A stretch of 38,231 bases of DNA from Streptomyces beijiangensis (GTDB lineage Bacteria > Actinomycetota > Actinomycetes > Streptomycetales > Streptomycetaceae), in assembly GCF_017315755.1 (NCBI RefSeq), contig NZ_JAFLRJ010000091.1:1-38231 (forward strand), in the 5' to 3' direction. Position numbers and translations under genes: made by a program. The notes below the pieces were generated by a model that was not told the DNA's origin, did no database searches, and worked only from the letters and a program-made list of their open reading frames with translations. Below, piece by piece: positions 1 to 8,130 of this stretch (position 1 is its first letter; each line of letters starts with the position of its first letter).

Positions 1-30
1 CCCCTCCCCGGGGCTCCGCCCCGGACCCCG

Positions 31-144
31 GTCCTCAATCGCCGGACGGGCTGATTTTCCCCGCCTGGGCTTCATCGCGCGGGCACATCCCGAGCAAATC
101 GAGCCCACGCCAGGCAAATTCAAGCCCGTCCGGCGATTGAGGAC
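31..144. repeat. Long inverted repeat, Streptomyces interspersed-repeat type
   Basis: Positions 31-52 and 123-144 are perfect 22-bp inverted copies built around the motif TCCGGCGATTGAGGA. A second pair of short arms (GCCTGG at 63-68, CCAGGC at 110-115) lies inside, and GC-rich flanks at 1-30 and 145-180 are also partly complementary. From memory, this motif recurs many times in Streptomyces intergenic DNA, usually just after genes. It sits 3' of the gene ending at 186, so it may act as a terminator for that gene. Nothing protein-coding is seen in 1-185. Confidence 0.7.
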
Positions 145-185
145 AAGCGGGGCCCGGGGTGCTCGCCCCGGGCCGACCTGTCGGC

Positions 186-1433
186 CTACTTGGCAGCGTT
201 CGCCGCCGCGACCAGCGCCGCCTTGTCCACCGCGCCGACGTAGACCTTGCCGTCGTCCGTCATCAGCGCGTTGATCAGTCGCGTATGGAACACCGTGCCC
301 GACCCGAACGTCCCCGACACCTTGTCGCCCAGCGAGTCCAGGAACTTCTGCGCGTCAGGACCGGCCCCGCCCTTGCCCTTCTCCGCAGGACCACCGGCGT
401 CCAGGCCCTTGCCGCCCGTGTCGAACGCCGCGATCGACGTCCAGCCCTTGCCGATCACCTTCATGCCGTTGTCGTGGCCCTTGCCCTTGTCCAGGCCCTT
501 GTCCAGGCCCTTCCCCAGGTCCGCGCCGCTCTCCGCCTTCGGCGTGTCCCCCTCCGTCACCTTCGCGCCCTTGGGCGGTGTGAAGTTGAACGTCGAGGCC
601 GACGGCTTCGAGAAGTCCACCTTGGTGAAGCCCGCGTCGACCACCGCCTTGCCGCCCCCGCTCGGGATGAGCGTGAACTTCAGCGGTGTGCCGTTCTTCG
701 CGTCGACCGCGACCCGGATCGACCCGACCGTCGTGCCCGACTGCTTGGGCTTGATGAGGAGTTGGTACGCGTCCCGGCCGGCTACCTGCGCCGTACCGTC
801 CACCGTCACCGACGTCGTCGCGTCCGCGGCCTTCAGCGCCTCGTCGGCCAGGGCCTTCGGGGTCATGTCGGCGCCCGCGCTCTTCTCGGGCTTCGCCGTG
901 GACTTCCCCGTGGACTTCCCCGTCGTCGCGTGGAACGCCTCGTTGGACTTGGAGTCGTAGCCCCAGATCTGCGAGCCGTTGTGGATCAGGCTGTACTCGG
1001 CCGCGTTCTCCAGGATGGAGACCTTCTGCCGGTCGGGGCCGTCGGCGGCGACACGCAAGGTGTGCGTACCGGTGGCGAGTTCGGTCAGCTTCGAAGTCGG
1101 CGAGGCCGAGCCGCCCTCGCCCCCGCCGGATGCGCCGCCCGGTGCGAAGGAGCTCGTCATGCCGCCCAGCGACGGCAGACCCAGGTCCGTGCTGACCTTG
1201 ACCGTGCCGGACAGCTGCTGGGTGTCCGACGCGGCGATCTTCGCGATGAGTTCCTGTGCGGTGATCTTCGGCAGATCGGGGTCACCCGAGCTGGCGAGCG
1301 CCGGGACGAGGCCGATGGTCGCCGCCGCCACTCCGGCGATCGCGACCGGGACGAGATAGCGTGCCGCCTTCCGGCGCCCCGCCACCAGATCCCTGGCCTC
1401 TTCCGTGGCCTCTGCGCTGTCGTTCGGTGCCAT
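186..1433 (-). CDS. LolA-like secreted/membrane-anchored protein
   Basis: A 415-residue protein. ATG at 1433 is chosen over an upstream in-frame start because GGAGGG lies directly before it. The first 25 residues are charged, a hydrophobic segment follows (VPVAIAGVAAATIGLVPALA), and a beta-rich body resembles the LolA-like/DUF2092 lipoprotein-carrier fold. In Gram-positive bacteria these are probably extracytoplasmic, lipid- or lipoprotein-binding proteins of unproven role. A hydrophilic insert of repeated GLDKG/GKG units (about residues 290-345, from 15-bp DNA repeats near 475-515) and a TGKSTGKST repeat are unusual. The C-terminal part continues with an apparently ordered domain (FHTRLINALMTDDGKVYVGAV). 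The family call rests on overall pattern; molecular function is unknown. Confidence 0.75.
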   Translation of the reverse strand: MAPNDSAEATEEARDLVAGRRKAARYLVPVAIAGVAAATIGLVPALASSGDPDLPKITAQELIAKIAASDTQQLSGTVKVSTDLGLPSLGGMTSSFAPGGASGGGEGGSASPTSKLTELATGTHTLRVAADGPDRQKVSILENAAEYSLIHNGSQIWGYDSKSNEAFHATTGKSTGKSTAKPEKSAGADMTPKALADEALKAADATTSVTVDGTAQVAGRDAYQLLIKPKQSGTTVGSIRVAVDAKNGTPLKFTLIPSGGGKAVVDAGFTKVDFSKPSASTFNFTPPKGAKVTEGDTPKAESGADLGKGLDKGLDKGKGHDNGMKVIGKGWTSIAAFDTGGKGLDAGGPAEKGKGGAGPDAQKFLDSLGDKVSGTFGSGTVFHTRLINALMTDDGKVYVGAVDKAALVAAANAAK

Positions 1434-1603
1434 GTGTGCCCTCCGTGGTCGGCGGCGCTCCGTCCGGTTGCACTCGTCCACCCCTCGCCGCCATTCTCAC
1501 CTGAATTGGTGTGGTGTGGTGCTCCCTATCCGACCAAATCGGCCACGGGAAAGCGTCAGACCCCGGGAGCAACTCCGCGTACTGCTATGGGATGACACGG
1601 AGA

Positions 1604-1641
1604 GGCCGGCGCTCCCCCGTCCCGTAGGGGTCGCGCCGGCC
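1604..1641 (-). terminator. Stem-loop terminator after the CHRD-domain gene
   Basis: GGCCGGCGC (1604-1612) and GCGCCGGCC (1633-1641) form a 9-bp GC stem, with a further CCCC/GGGG pairing inside the loop. It lies 16 bp beyond the stop codon at 1657. There is no T tract, as is usual in Streptomyces. It separates the CHRD gene from the LolA-like gene on the same strand. Confidence 0.6.
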
Positions 1642-1656
1642 CGTGCCCCGGTCCGG

Positions 1657-2646
1657 TTACCGCGGGACGAAGACGTAGTCCGCGAAGTACGGAACGCCCA
1701 CGACCGCCCCCGGGTCGCATGTGCCCGTCGGCGCGACGCCGCCCACCGTGTTCAGCCGGAAGATCTCGGCCGTACGGGAGAGCAGGCCGTTCGCGCTGCC
1801 CGCCTGGGCCGCCTTGAGGTCCAGCTCCGCGATGTTCCGCTCCCCGTTGGGCGTCTTGCTGATCACCGCGCCGGTGACGGCGCTGCCGTCCTGGGCGTGC
1901 CAGGACGGGACGCCCGAGTTGGGCGCGGTGAAGAAGTGCTGGATGTCCCCGGCGAGCGTGGCCCGTACATCGCGCTGCAGGAAGGCGAACTTCCCGTCGT
2001 CGCCCTTCTTGCACTCGTAGATCTGCTGTCCCTGGACCACCGAGGCCTGGAAGCCGGCCGTGGCGTTCAGGAAGTCGGACGTCCGGGTGACCGCGTGCAG
2101 CTGGCCGCGGACGGCCCCGCCGGGGAACTCCTCGGTGTGCAGGTTGGCGTAGAAGCTCGCCGGGTCGGTCTTGAGCGCGTCCAGCAGCTTCGCGTCCGTG
2201 ACCTGGACCGTGCCGGTGACCCGCTGGTCGCGTGAGTGCGCGAGCAGCCCGCTGAAGTCGATCTTCACGTCGCCGTTGGTCCCGCGGGCGCCCTGGTGGA
2301 TGTGGAGCATGGTCGGCCGGCCGGTGGCCCGCCAGTTCACGGTGACCGAGACCTGGTCGCCCTTGACCTGGATCAACTCCAGCGCTGTCCCGTCCGGGTC
2401 GCCGACGGCGGGCTTGTCCTTCACCGGGATCTCGTTGGCACCGCGCATCGAGGCGACGAAGAGGGCACCGCCGCTGCTGCCGGTGTCGCTCTCCACGGCG
2501 ACCGCCGCGCCGTGTCCCTGATGCCCCGCGTGCCCCGCGTTGCCTGCGTTCCCGCTGTCCGCCGAGGCCGGCAGAACGGCGAAGGCGATGCCCGCCGCTG
2601 CGGCGACGGCGGTCGTACCGATAACGATGACCTTGGTCCGCTTCAT
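1657..2646 (-). CDS. Secreted CHRD-domain plus DUF3455 protein
   Basis: About 329 residues. The ATG at 2646 is used; an adjacent in-frame GTG at 2649 is an equal alternative, both behind GGGGAG. A Sec-type signal peptide (MKRTKVIVIGTTAVAAAAG, cleaved near ASA-DS) precedes a His/Gly-rich stretch (GHAGHQGHG). Residues of about 55-185 carry the CHRD pattern (MRGANEIPVKDKPAVGDPDG, later LHTEEFPGGAVRGQL). The C-terminal half (about 195-329) matches DUF3455: QQIYEC, then PSWHAQDGSAVTG, then NTVGGVAPTGTCD and a final VPYFADYVFV. Both domains are extracellular and functionally uncharacterised in bacteria. It is divergent from the lipoprotein gene at 2825 and shares a 178-bp control region with it that contains a Crp/Rex-like palindrome. 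Confidence 0.8.
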   Translation of the reverse strand: MKRTKVIVIGTTAVAAAAGIAFAVLPASADSGNAGNAGHAGHQGHGAAVAVESDTGSSGGALFVASMRGANEIPVKDKPAVGDPDGTALELIQVKGDQVSVTVNWRATGRPTMLHIHQGARGTNGDVKIDFSGLLAHSRDQRVTGTVQVTDAKLLDALKTDPASFYANLHTEEFPGGAVRGQLHAVTRTSDFLNATAGFQASVVQGQQIYECKKGDDGKFAFLQRDVRATLAGDIQHFFTAPNSGVPSWHAQDGSAVTGAVISKTPNGERNIAELDLKAAQAGSANGLLSRTAEIFRLNTVGGVAPTGTCDPGAVVGVPYFADYVFVPR

Positions 2647-2737
2647 CACAAAATCTCCCCGTACCTGCGCCGACGCCCCCTGCGTCAGCTTCTGTGCATG
2701 GGTACGGATCCAATCTCACCCTGGACTCAATCCAATA

Positions 2738-2755
2738 TTGTGACCTGGCTCACAG
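2738..2755. promoter_or_regulatory. Crp/Rex-like palindromic operator (site 1)
   Basis: TTGTGACCTGGCTCACAG is a TGTGA-N6-TCACA dyad midway between two divergent secreted-protein genes. It matches the classical CRP-type half-sites perfectly, and matches the Streptomyces Crp motif GTG-N6-GNCAC except for one base (C for G). It agrees with the Rex consensus TTGTGAA-N4-TTCACAA less well. A near copy lies upstream of nuoA and another upstream of the NlpC/P60 gene. No convincing -35/-10 pair was found on either strand here. Confidence 0.55.
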
Positions 2756-2824
2756 TGAATGGACAGGCCCCGGAATCCGTACTTCCCAGTGAGAGCAGTA
2801 CGGCACCACTAAGGGGGAAACGCC

Positions 2825-3385
2825 ATGCTCACCAGCAGGAACAGCCGTCGCATCGGCATCTACGCCGTCACCGCGGTCGCCGGATTCGCCCTCGCAGCCA
2901 CCGGCTGCGACAGCGGATCGGGCTCCGGTTCCACGCCCAAGACCCCGACGACCTCCTCGTCGTCCTCGTCGTCCTCGTCTTCCTCGTCCTCGACCGACCT
3001 CTCCACAGCCAAGGTGGACAAGGTCGGCACGGTCGTCACCAACGCCAAGGGGTTCGTGCTCTACCGCTTCGACAAGGACACCGCGAAGCCACCGGCATCG
3101 AACTGCACGGGCGACTGCGCCGCCCTGTGGCCGCCCGCCGTCGCCACCGGCTCCTCGGCCACCGTCCAGGGCGTCGACAAGTCCCTCGTCGGTACGGTCA
3201 CGCGCGCCGACGGCACCAAGCAGCTGACCCTCGCGGGCTGGCCGCTCTACACGTACGCCAAGGACGACAGGCCGCGCGAGGCGCACGGCCAGGGCGTGGG
3301 CGGCACCTGGTTCGCCGCGACCCCGACGGGCGCCAAGGCGCAGGACGGGGGCGACAGCTCAAGCAGCGGCGGAGGCGGCTACTAG
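2825..3385 (+). CDS. COG4315-type secreted-repeat lipoprotein
   Basis: A 186-residue protein with ATG at 2825 behind AGGGGGAA. A lipoprotein signal peptide ends in the lipobox AATGC (Cys at about residue 28). A poly-Ser linker of about 13 residues, encoded by a TCC/TCG tract near 2955-2995, follows. The globular part holds two copies of the COG4315 motif: GFVLYRFDKD with a CTGDCAALWPP segment, and GWPLYTYAKDD with GGTWFAATP. This is the predicted lipoprotein family with a conserved Yx(F/W/Y)xxD motif; function is unknown. A Gly/Ser-rich tail closes it. The cell-surface location is inferred from the lipobox. It is convergent with the polyprenyl synthase gene, only 25 bp away. Confidence 0.85.
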   Translation: MLTSRNSRRIGIYAVTAVAGFALAATGCDSGSGSGSTPKTPTTSSSSSSSSSSSSSTDLSTAKVDKVGTVVTNAKGFVLYRFDKDTAKPPASNCTGDCAALWPPAVATGSSATVQGVDKSLVGTVTRADGTKQLTLAGWPLYTYAKDDRPREAHGQGVGGTWFAATPTGAKAQDGGDSSSSGGGGY

Positions 3386-3410
3386 AGCCACCAGGGCAAA
3401 CAGGCCGGCG

Positions 3411-4421
3411 TCAGCCGACGCGGTGCACCACGACACCGCACAGCTCCTCCAGGGAGGTCTTGGCGTAGCCCTCGGGCAGGGGCGCGAGCGTCGCCCGCGC
3501 CTCTTCCGCGTAGCGCACCGCGTCCTGGCGGGCCCGCTCCAGAGCCGGGTGGGCCCGCAGTCGCAGCACCGCGTCGCGCAGCCGTACGTCGTCGCTCAGA
3601 TCTCCGTCGAGCAGTTCGACCAGCGCCAGGTCATCGGGGCGGCCGTACGTCACGGCCTGGGCGCGCAGATACAGCACCGGCAGCGTCGGGATGCCCTCGC
3701 GCAGGTCCGTGCCCGGCGTCTTGCCCGACTCCTGGGTGTCGCTGGCGATGTCCAGGACGTCGTCGGCCAGCTGGAAGGCGATGCCGAGCCGCTCCCCGTA
3801 CTGGGTGAGGATGTCCACGACGCCCTCGTCGGCGCCGGCCATCATCGCCCCGAAGCGCCCGGAGACGGCGATCAGTGAGCCGGTCTTGCCGGACAGCACG
3901 TCCATGTAGTGGTCGACCGGGTCGCGGCCGTCGCGCGGCCCCGCGGTCTCCAGGATCTGACCGGTGACCAGCCGCTCGAAGGCCTCGGACTGGATCCGTA
4001 CGGCCTCGGGGCCGAGGTCGGCCAGTATGTGCGAGGCGCGTGCGAAGAGGAAGTCGCCGGTCAGGACGGCGAGCGAGTTGCCCCAGCGGGAGTTGGCGCT
4101 GGCCACCCCGCGGCGTACGTCAGCCTCGTCCATCACGTCGTCGTGGTACAGCGTCGCCAGATGCGTCAGCTCGACGACGACGGCCGAGGGGACCACACCC
4201 GGTGCGTAGGGGTCGCCGAACTGCGAGGCCAGCATCACCAGCAGGGGGCGGAAGCGTTTGCCGCCCGCCCGCAGGAGGTGCTGGGCGGATTCCGTGATGA
4301 AGGGGACCTCGCTCTTGGTGGCCTCGAGCAGTCCCGCCTCGACAGCCGTCAATCCGGCCTGGACATCGGCCTCAAGTGCCTGGTCCCGCACGCTCAGTCC
4401 GAACGACCCGACGACGGTCAC
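3411..4421 (-). CDS. Long-chain polyprenyl diphosphate synthase
   Basis: A 336-residue trans-isoprenyl diphosphate synthase that elongates allylic diphosphates with isopentenyl diphosphate. The GTG start at 4421 follows AGGAGA at good spacing. Both Mg-binding Asp-rich motifs are intact: DDVMD at residues 94-98 and DDVLD at 220-224. The GGKRFRPLL substrate-binding segment lies near residues 53-61. The residues four and five before the first motif are Thr and Ala rather than bulky aromatics, which fits a long product chain. With NDH-1 and menG in the same window, supplying the menaquinone side chain is the natural inference; carotenoid or other prenyl use is not excluded. It has its own promoter-like sequence at 4455-4483. 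Confidence 0.9.
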   Translation of the reverse strand: MTVVGSFGLSVRDQALEADVQAGLTAVEAGLLEATKSEVPFITESAQHLLRAGGKRFRPLLVMLASQFGDPYAPGVVPSAVVVELTHLATLYHDDVMDEADVRRGVASANSRWGNSLAVLTGDFLFARASHILADLGPEAVRIQSEAFERLVTGQILETAGPRDGRDPVDHYMDVLSGKTGSLIAVSGRFGAMMAGADEGVVDILTQYGERLGIAFQLADDVLDIASDTQESGKTPGTDLREGIPTLPVLYLRAQAVTYGRPDDLALVELLDGDLSDDVRLRDAVLRLRAHPALERARQDAVRYAEEARATLAPLPEGYAKTSLEELCGVVVHRVG

Positions 4422-4454
4422 GAGGGGATCTCCTGTCTGCTGACGATCACACGG

Positions 4455-4483
4455 ATTGTCGATGTGTCGCTGCCATCACTCAA
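4455..4483 (-). promoter_or_regulatory. Putative housekeeping promoter of the polyprenyl synthase gene
   Basis: Read on the minus strand, TTGAGT (4478-4483) and GACAAT (4455-4460) are separated by exactly 17 bp. Transcription would start near 4448, about 27 nt before the GTG. The -10 is imperfect (G for T at position one). On the other strand, a TATGTT at 4560-4565 could serve the transporter gene, but no matching -35 was found. Confidence 0.45.
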
Positions 4484-4598
4484 GTCAGCGTATCCGGTCG
4501 CTGTTCGATCACAGAGGGCACCTGCCCGCCCTGCCCGAGCGCACTCGGATAGTGCCCGGTATGTTCTGGAAAAGCTGCTACTACGAGGAGTGGGGCTT

Positions 4599-6113
4599 TT
4601 GTCCGGAACCGATACGGCACCGCCGCCGCCGACAGCGCCGCAACCGGGTCCCCAGCCGGGTGACGACCACTCCTTCTTCGGTCAGCCCCGCGGTCTGATG
4701 ACCCTTTCGGGTCTCGAAATCTGGGAACGTTTCTCGTTCCTCGGGATGCAGGCCATTCTCGTCCTCTACTTCACGGCTGCCGTCAGCGAGGACGGCATGG
4801 GGATGGACCCCGGGACCGCCGCCTCCGTTTCGGCGGCGTACGGAACCATGGTCTACCTGGTCTCCGTGGCGGGCGGCTGGCTCGCCGACCGCATCCTCGG
4901 TTCCTATCGCGCGGTCCTGTGGGGCGGCATCCTCATCGCCTGCGGCCACTACACCATGGCGGTCCCGACCAACGGGGCCACCTGGATCGGCCTCGGCCTG
5001 ATCTCGCTGGGCACCGGCCTGCTGAAGCCCAATGTCTCCACCCTGGTCGGCAAGCTCTACCGCACCGCCGACGAGCGCAGGGACGCCGGTTTCGCCCTCT
5101 ACTACATGTGCATCAACATCGGCGCCTTCCTCGGCCCGCTGATCACCGGCTGGCTTGGCGACCACAAGGGCTGGCACTGGGGCTTCTCGGCGGCCGCGAT
5201 CGGGATGACGCTGGGTCTGATCCAGTACGTACTCGGCCGGAAGACCATCGCCGGGCGCAAGGACCACGCCGAGCAGGCGCTGGAGCCCGAGAAGATGCGC
5301 CGCACGGTCCGCATGATCATCGCCGGGGTCCTCGCGGTGGCCGCGCTCTGCACGGTCCTCGGCCTGGCCGGCATCCTGACGATCGACCGCTCGGTCGACG
5401 TCCTCACCGTCATCTCGGTCGTCATGCCGGTCATCTACTTCACGGTGATGTTCCGCAGCCCCAAGGTCACGAGCGAGGAGCGCGGGCGGCTGCGCCCGTA
5501 CATCGTCCTCTTCATGTCCTCGGTCGTCTTCAACTTCATCCTCTTCCAGGCGTACTCGACGATGATGCTGATCGCCGCGTCCAACGCCCAGACGGTGATC
5601 TTCGGCTTCCACTTCCCGGCCAGCTGGTACGCCTCCGCCCTCGGCGCCTTCGAGGTGGCGCTCGCGCCGGTGGTCGCCGCCCTCTGGGTCAGGATGGGCA
5701 AGCGCCAGCCGCACGCCTCCAACAAGATCGCCTTCGGCACGATCCTCGGTGGTCTGTCCTTCCTGATCATGGTCCCGGCCACCATCGGCCGCACCGGCGA
5801 CGCCTGGATGATGTCGGTCTGGTGGATCGTCGGCTCGTACTTCCTGCTCGGGCTCGGCGACATCCTCCTGGAGACCTCCGGGATGTCGGCCACCACGAAG
5901 CTCGCCCCCAAGGCCTTCGCCAGCCAGACGATGGCGCTCTGGTTCCTCTCCCTGGCCCTCGCCAACGGCATCCAGGCCCAGGTCGTCAAGCTCTACGGCC
6001 ATGTCTCGAACCCCGCGTACTTCGGCGTCAACGGCGCGATCGCGGTGGCCACCGGCCTCGCGGTGATCGCGGCCGCGCCCTGGCTGAAGCGCACCATGCA
6101 CCCCGTCCACTGA
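4599..6113 (+). CDS. POT/PTR2-family proton-coupled oligopeptide transporter
   Basis: A TTG start at 4599 is inferred from GAGGAG eight bases upstream; the open frame extends further but carries no transporter sequence before it. The 504-residue product is the usual POT size. It has the N-terminal ExxERFxxxG motif (LEIWERFSFLGMQ) that couples protons, the family signature FALYYMCINIGAFLGP in transmembrane segment 5, and about 12-14 hydrophobic segments. It should import di- and tripeptides across the cytoplasmic membrane. A Pro/Gln-rich leader of about 25 residues precedes the first helix. The CocE hydrolase gene follows after 13 bp, so the pair is probably cotranscribed and could link peptide or acyl-substrate uptake with hydrolysis. 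Confidence 0.88.
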   Translation: MSGTDTAPPPPTAPQPGPQPGDDHSFFGQPRGLMTLSGLEIWERFSFLGMQAILVLYFTAAVSEDGMGMDPGTAASVSAAYGTMVYLVSVAGGWLADRILGSYRAVLWGGILIACGHYTMAVPTNGATWIGLGLISLGTGLLKPNVSTLVGKLYRTADERRDAGFALYYMCINIGAFLGPLITGWLGDHKGWHWGFSAAAIGMTLGLIQYVLGRKTIAGRKDHAEQALEPEKMRRTVRMIIAGVLAVAALCTVLGLAGILTIDRSVDVLTVISVVMPVIYFTVMFRSPKVTSEERGRLRPYIVLFMSSVVFNFILFQAYSTMMLIAASNAQTVIFGFHFPASWYASALGAFEVALAPVVAALWVRMGKRQPHASNKIAFGTILGGLSFLIMVPATIGRTGDAWMMSVWWIVGSYFLLGLGDILLETSGMSATTKLAPKAFASQTMALWFLSLALANGIQAQVVKLYGHVSNPAYFGVNGAIAVATGLAVIAAAPWLKRTMHPVH

Positions 6114-6126
6114 CAGGTGGTAACCG

Positions 6127-8124
6127 ATGCGGATACGCACGGAGTTCCCGTACGAGACCCGGCGCGACGACGTCTGGATCCCGCTCCCCGACGGCACGCA
6201 CCTCTACGCGAGGATCTGGCGGCCGGCCGGGTCGGGCGCCGAGCCCGTGCCCGCGCTGCTCGAATACCTCCCGTACCGCCTGAGCGACTGGACCGCGCCG
6301 CGCGACTGGCAGCGCCACCCCTGGTACGCGGGCCACGGCTACGCCTCCGTGCGGGTGGATGTGCGCGGGCACGGGAACTCGCTCGGGATGCCCGGCGACG
6401 AGTACGACGCGCAGGAGCTGGCGGACGGGGTAGCGGTCGTCGAGTGGCTCGCCGAGCAGCCCTGGTGCACCGGCAAGGTGGGCATGTTCGGCATCTCCTG
6501 GGGCGGCTTCAACTCACTCCAGATCGCGGCCCTGGCCCCCGAACCGCTGAAGGCGATCGTCACGGTCTGCTCGGCTGACGACCGCTACGACAACGACGTG
6601 CACTACATGGGCGGCTCGGTGCTCGCCGTCGACATGCACGCCTGGGCGGCGACCATGCTCGCCTTCGTCTCGCGCCCGCCGGACCCGGCGCAGGTCGGCG
6701 ACGCCTGGCGGGAGATGTGGCTGAAGCGACTTGAGACGGTGGACCCGTTCATCCATACGTGGCTGGCCCATCAGACGCGTGACGACTACTGGAGGCGCGG
6801 CAGCGTCTGCGAGGACTACTCGTCGATCAAGGCGTCGGTGCTCGCGGTGGGCGGCTGGCACGACCCGTACCGGGACACGGTGCTGCGTCTTGTGGAGCAT
6901 CTGGACCCCGCGCGGGTACGCGGCCTGATCGGCCCGTGGTCGCACCAGTACCCGGACCGGGGGCTGCCGCCAGGACCGGCGATCGGCTTCCTCCAGGAGA
7001 CCCTGCGCTGGTGGGACCACTGGCTGAAGGACGAGGAGACGGGCGTGATGGCGGAGCCCCTCCTCCGCTCCTGGATCAGCAAATCGCACCCCCCGGCGAC
7101 GACGTACCCCGCACTCCCCGGCCGCTGGGTCGGCGACACCTCCTGGCCGTCCCCGCACGTCACACCGGAGAGATACGGCTTCCAGGGCGACCCGGTGAAG
7201 GTCGACTCACCCCAGCAGACGGGGCTGGACGCCGGCCGCTTCTTCCCCTTCGGCAACGACTCCGACCTGCCCCCCGACCAGCGCGACGAGGACGCCAAGT
7301 CGACGTGCTTCGAGTTCCCTGTCCGGTACGCACCGATCGAGATCCTGGGCCGCCCGAGGGTGACACTCACGATCCGCTCGGACGCACCCACGGGACAGAT
7401 CGTCGCGCGCCTGTGCGATGTGGCGACGGACGGCTCGTCGACCCTGGTGACCAGGGGCGCCCTGAACCTCTCCGCCCGGCACGGCCGCGACAAGGCCGTC
7501 CCCTGGACGCCCGGCGCCACGGAGGAGGTCACCTTCGAGCTCAACGGCATCGGCCACACCTTCCCGCCAGGACACCGGATCCGCCTGGCGGTCTCCTCGT
7601 CGTACTGGCCCTGGATCTGGCCCCAGCCGGACGCGGAGGGCTTCACGCTCGACCCGGCGGCCAGCTCCCTCGAACTCCCCGTCCGCGCCCCCACGACGGA
7701 CGACCGCATCGCCTTCGAGGAGCCGGAACAGTCCGAGCCGCTGGCCGTGGTCTTCCCGGAGAACCCGGACCAGCGCCCGGAACGCCTGATCATCCGCGAT
7801 GTGGCGGCGGGCGACTGGCGCCTTGAGGTGGACCCGCGCTACGGCGGCACCCGGATCTACCCGGACGGCCTGGAGTTCACCGAGGACGCCCTGGAGACGT
7901 ACGAGATCAACGAGGACGACCCCCTGTCGGCCCGTACGAAATCCGAGTGGACGGTGGGCCTGCGCCGCCCCGACCTGTCCTGGGACGTCAGGGTGGAGAC
8001 GCGCTCCGAAATCAGCTGCGACGCCCAGGACTTCATCACGTCGAACGAGGTGACCTGCAAGGAGGGCGGCGAGGTGGTCTTCCACCGGACCTGGGAGAAA
8101 CGGATCCCGCGCACGGCGGGGTGA
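6127..8124 (+). CDS. CocE/NonD-family serine hydrolase (X-Pro dipeptidyl-peptidase S15 fold)
   Basis: A 665-residue alpha/beta hydrolase with ATG at 6127 behind AGGTGG. The nucleophile elbow GISWGG places the catalytic Ser at residue 124. GPWSHQYPDRG supplies the likely catalytic His near residue 273, and VRVDVRGHGNS precedes the elbow as in this family. The C-terminal third (from about residue 375) is the X-Pro dipeptidyl-peptidase C-terminal beta domain, including the typical GHRIRLAVSSSYWPWIWP. Family members cleave X-Pro dipeptides, cocaine-like esters or acylated substrates, so the substrate cannot be set from sequence. No signal peptide is seen, so it is probably cytoplasmic. It lies 13 bp after the peptide transporter, which hints at use of imported peptides. 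Confidence 0.88.
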   Translation: MRIRTEFPYETRRDDVWIPLPDGTHLYARIWRPAGSGAEPVPALLEYLPYRLSDWTAPRDWQRHPWYAGHGYASVRVDVRGHGNSLGMPGDEYDAQELADGVAVVEWLAEQPWCTGKVGMFGISWGGFNSLQIAALAPEPLKAIVTVCSADDRYDNDVHYMGGSVLAVDMHAWAATMLAFVSRPPDPAQVGDAWREMWLKRLETVDPFIHTWLAHQTRDDYWRRGSVCEDYSSIKASVLAVGGWHDPYRDTVLRLVEHLDPARVRGLIGPWSHQYPDRGLPPGPAIGFLQETLRWWDHWLKDEETGVMAEPLLRSWISKSHPPATTYPALPGRWVGDTSWPSPHVTPERYGFQGDPVKVDSPQQTGLDAGRFFPFGNDSDLPPDQRDEDAKSTCFEFPVRYAPIEILGRPRVTLTIRSDAPTGQIVARLCDVATDGSSTLVTRGALNLSARHGRDKAVPWTPGATEEVTFELNGIGHTFPPGHRIRLAVSSSYWPWIWPQPDAEGFTLDPAASSLELPVRAPTTDDRIAFEEPEQSEPLAVVFPENPDQRPERLIIRDVAAGDWRLEVDPRYGGTRIYPDGLEFTEDALETYEINEDDPLSARTKSEWTVGLRRPDLSWDVRVETRSEISCDAQDFITSNEVTCKEGGEVVFHRTWEKRIPRTAG

Positions 8125-8130
8125 GGCCTC

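Noticed and set aside
2738..2830. An ECF-sigma promoter (GGAAT-type -35) before the lipoprotein gene
   Set aside because: GGAATC at about 2771-2776 has no convincing -10 partner at the expected distance.
2950..2997. A CRISPR-like or satellite array in the lipoprotein gene
   Set aside because: The repeated TCC/TCG triplets simply encode a poly-Ser linker; there are no spacers. The same applies to the Ser tract near 35630.
4581..6197. A long minus-strand open frame across the peptide transporter
   Set aside because: Its composition (Arg, Asp, Gly, His rich, no recognisable domain) is the usual antisense shadow of a GC-rich gene. The plus strand encodes a clear POT transporter.
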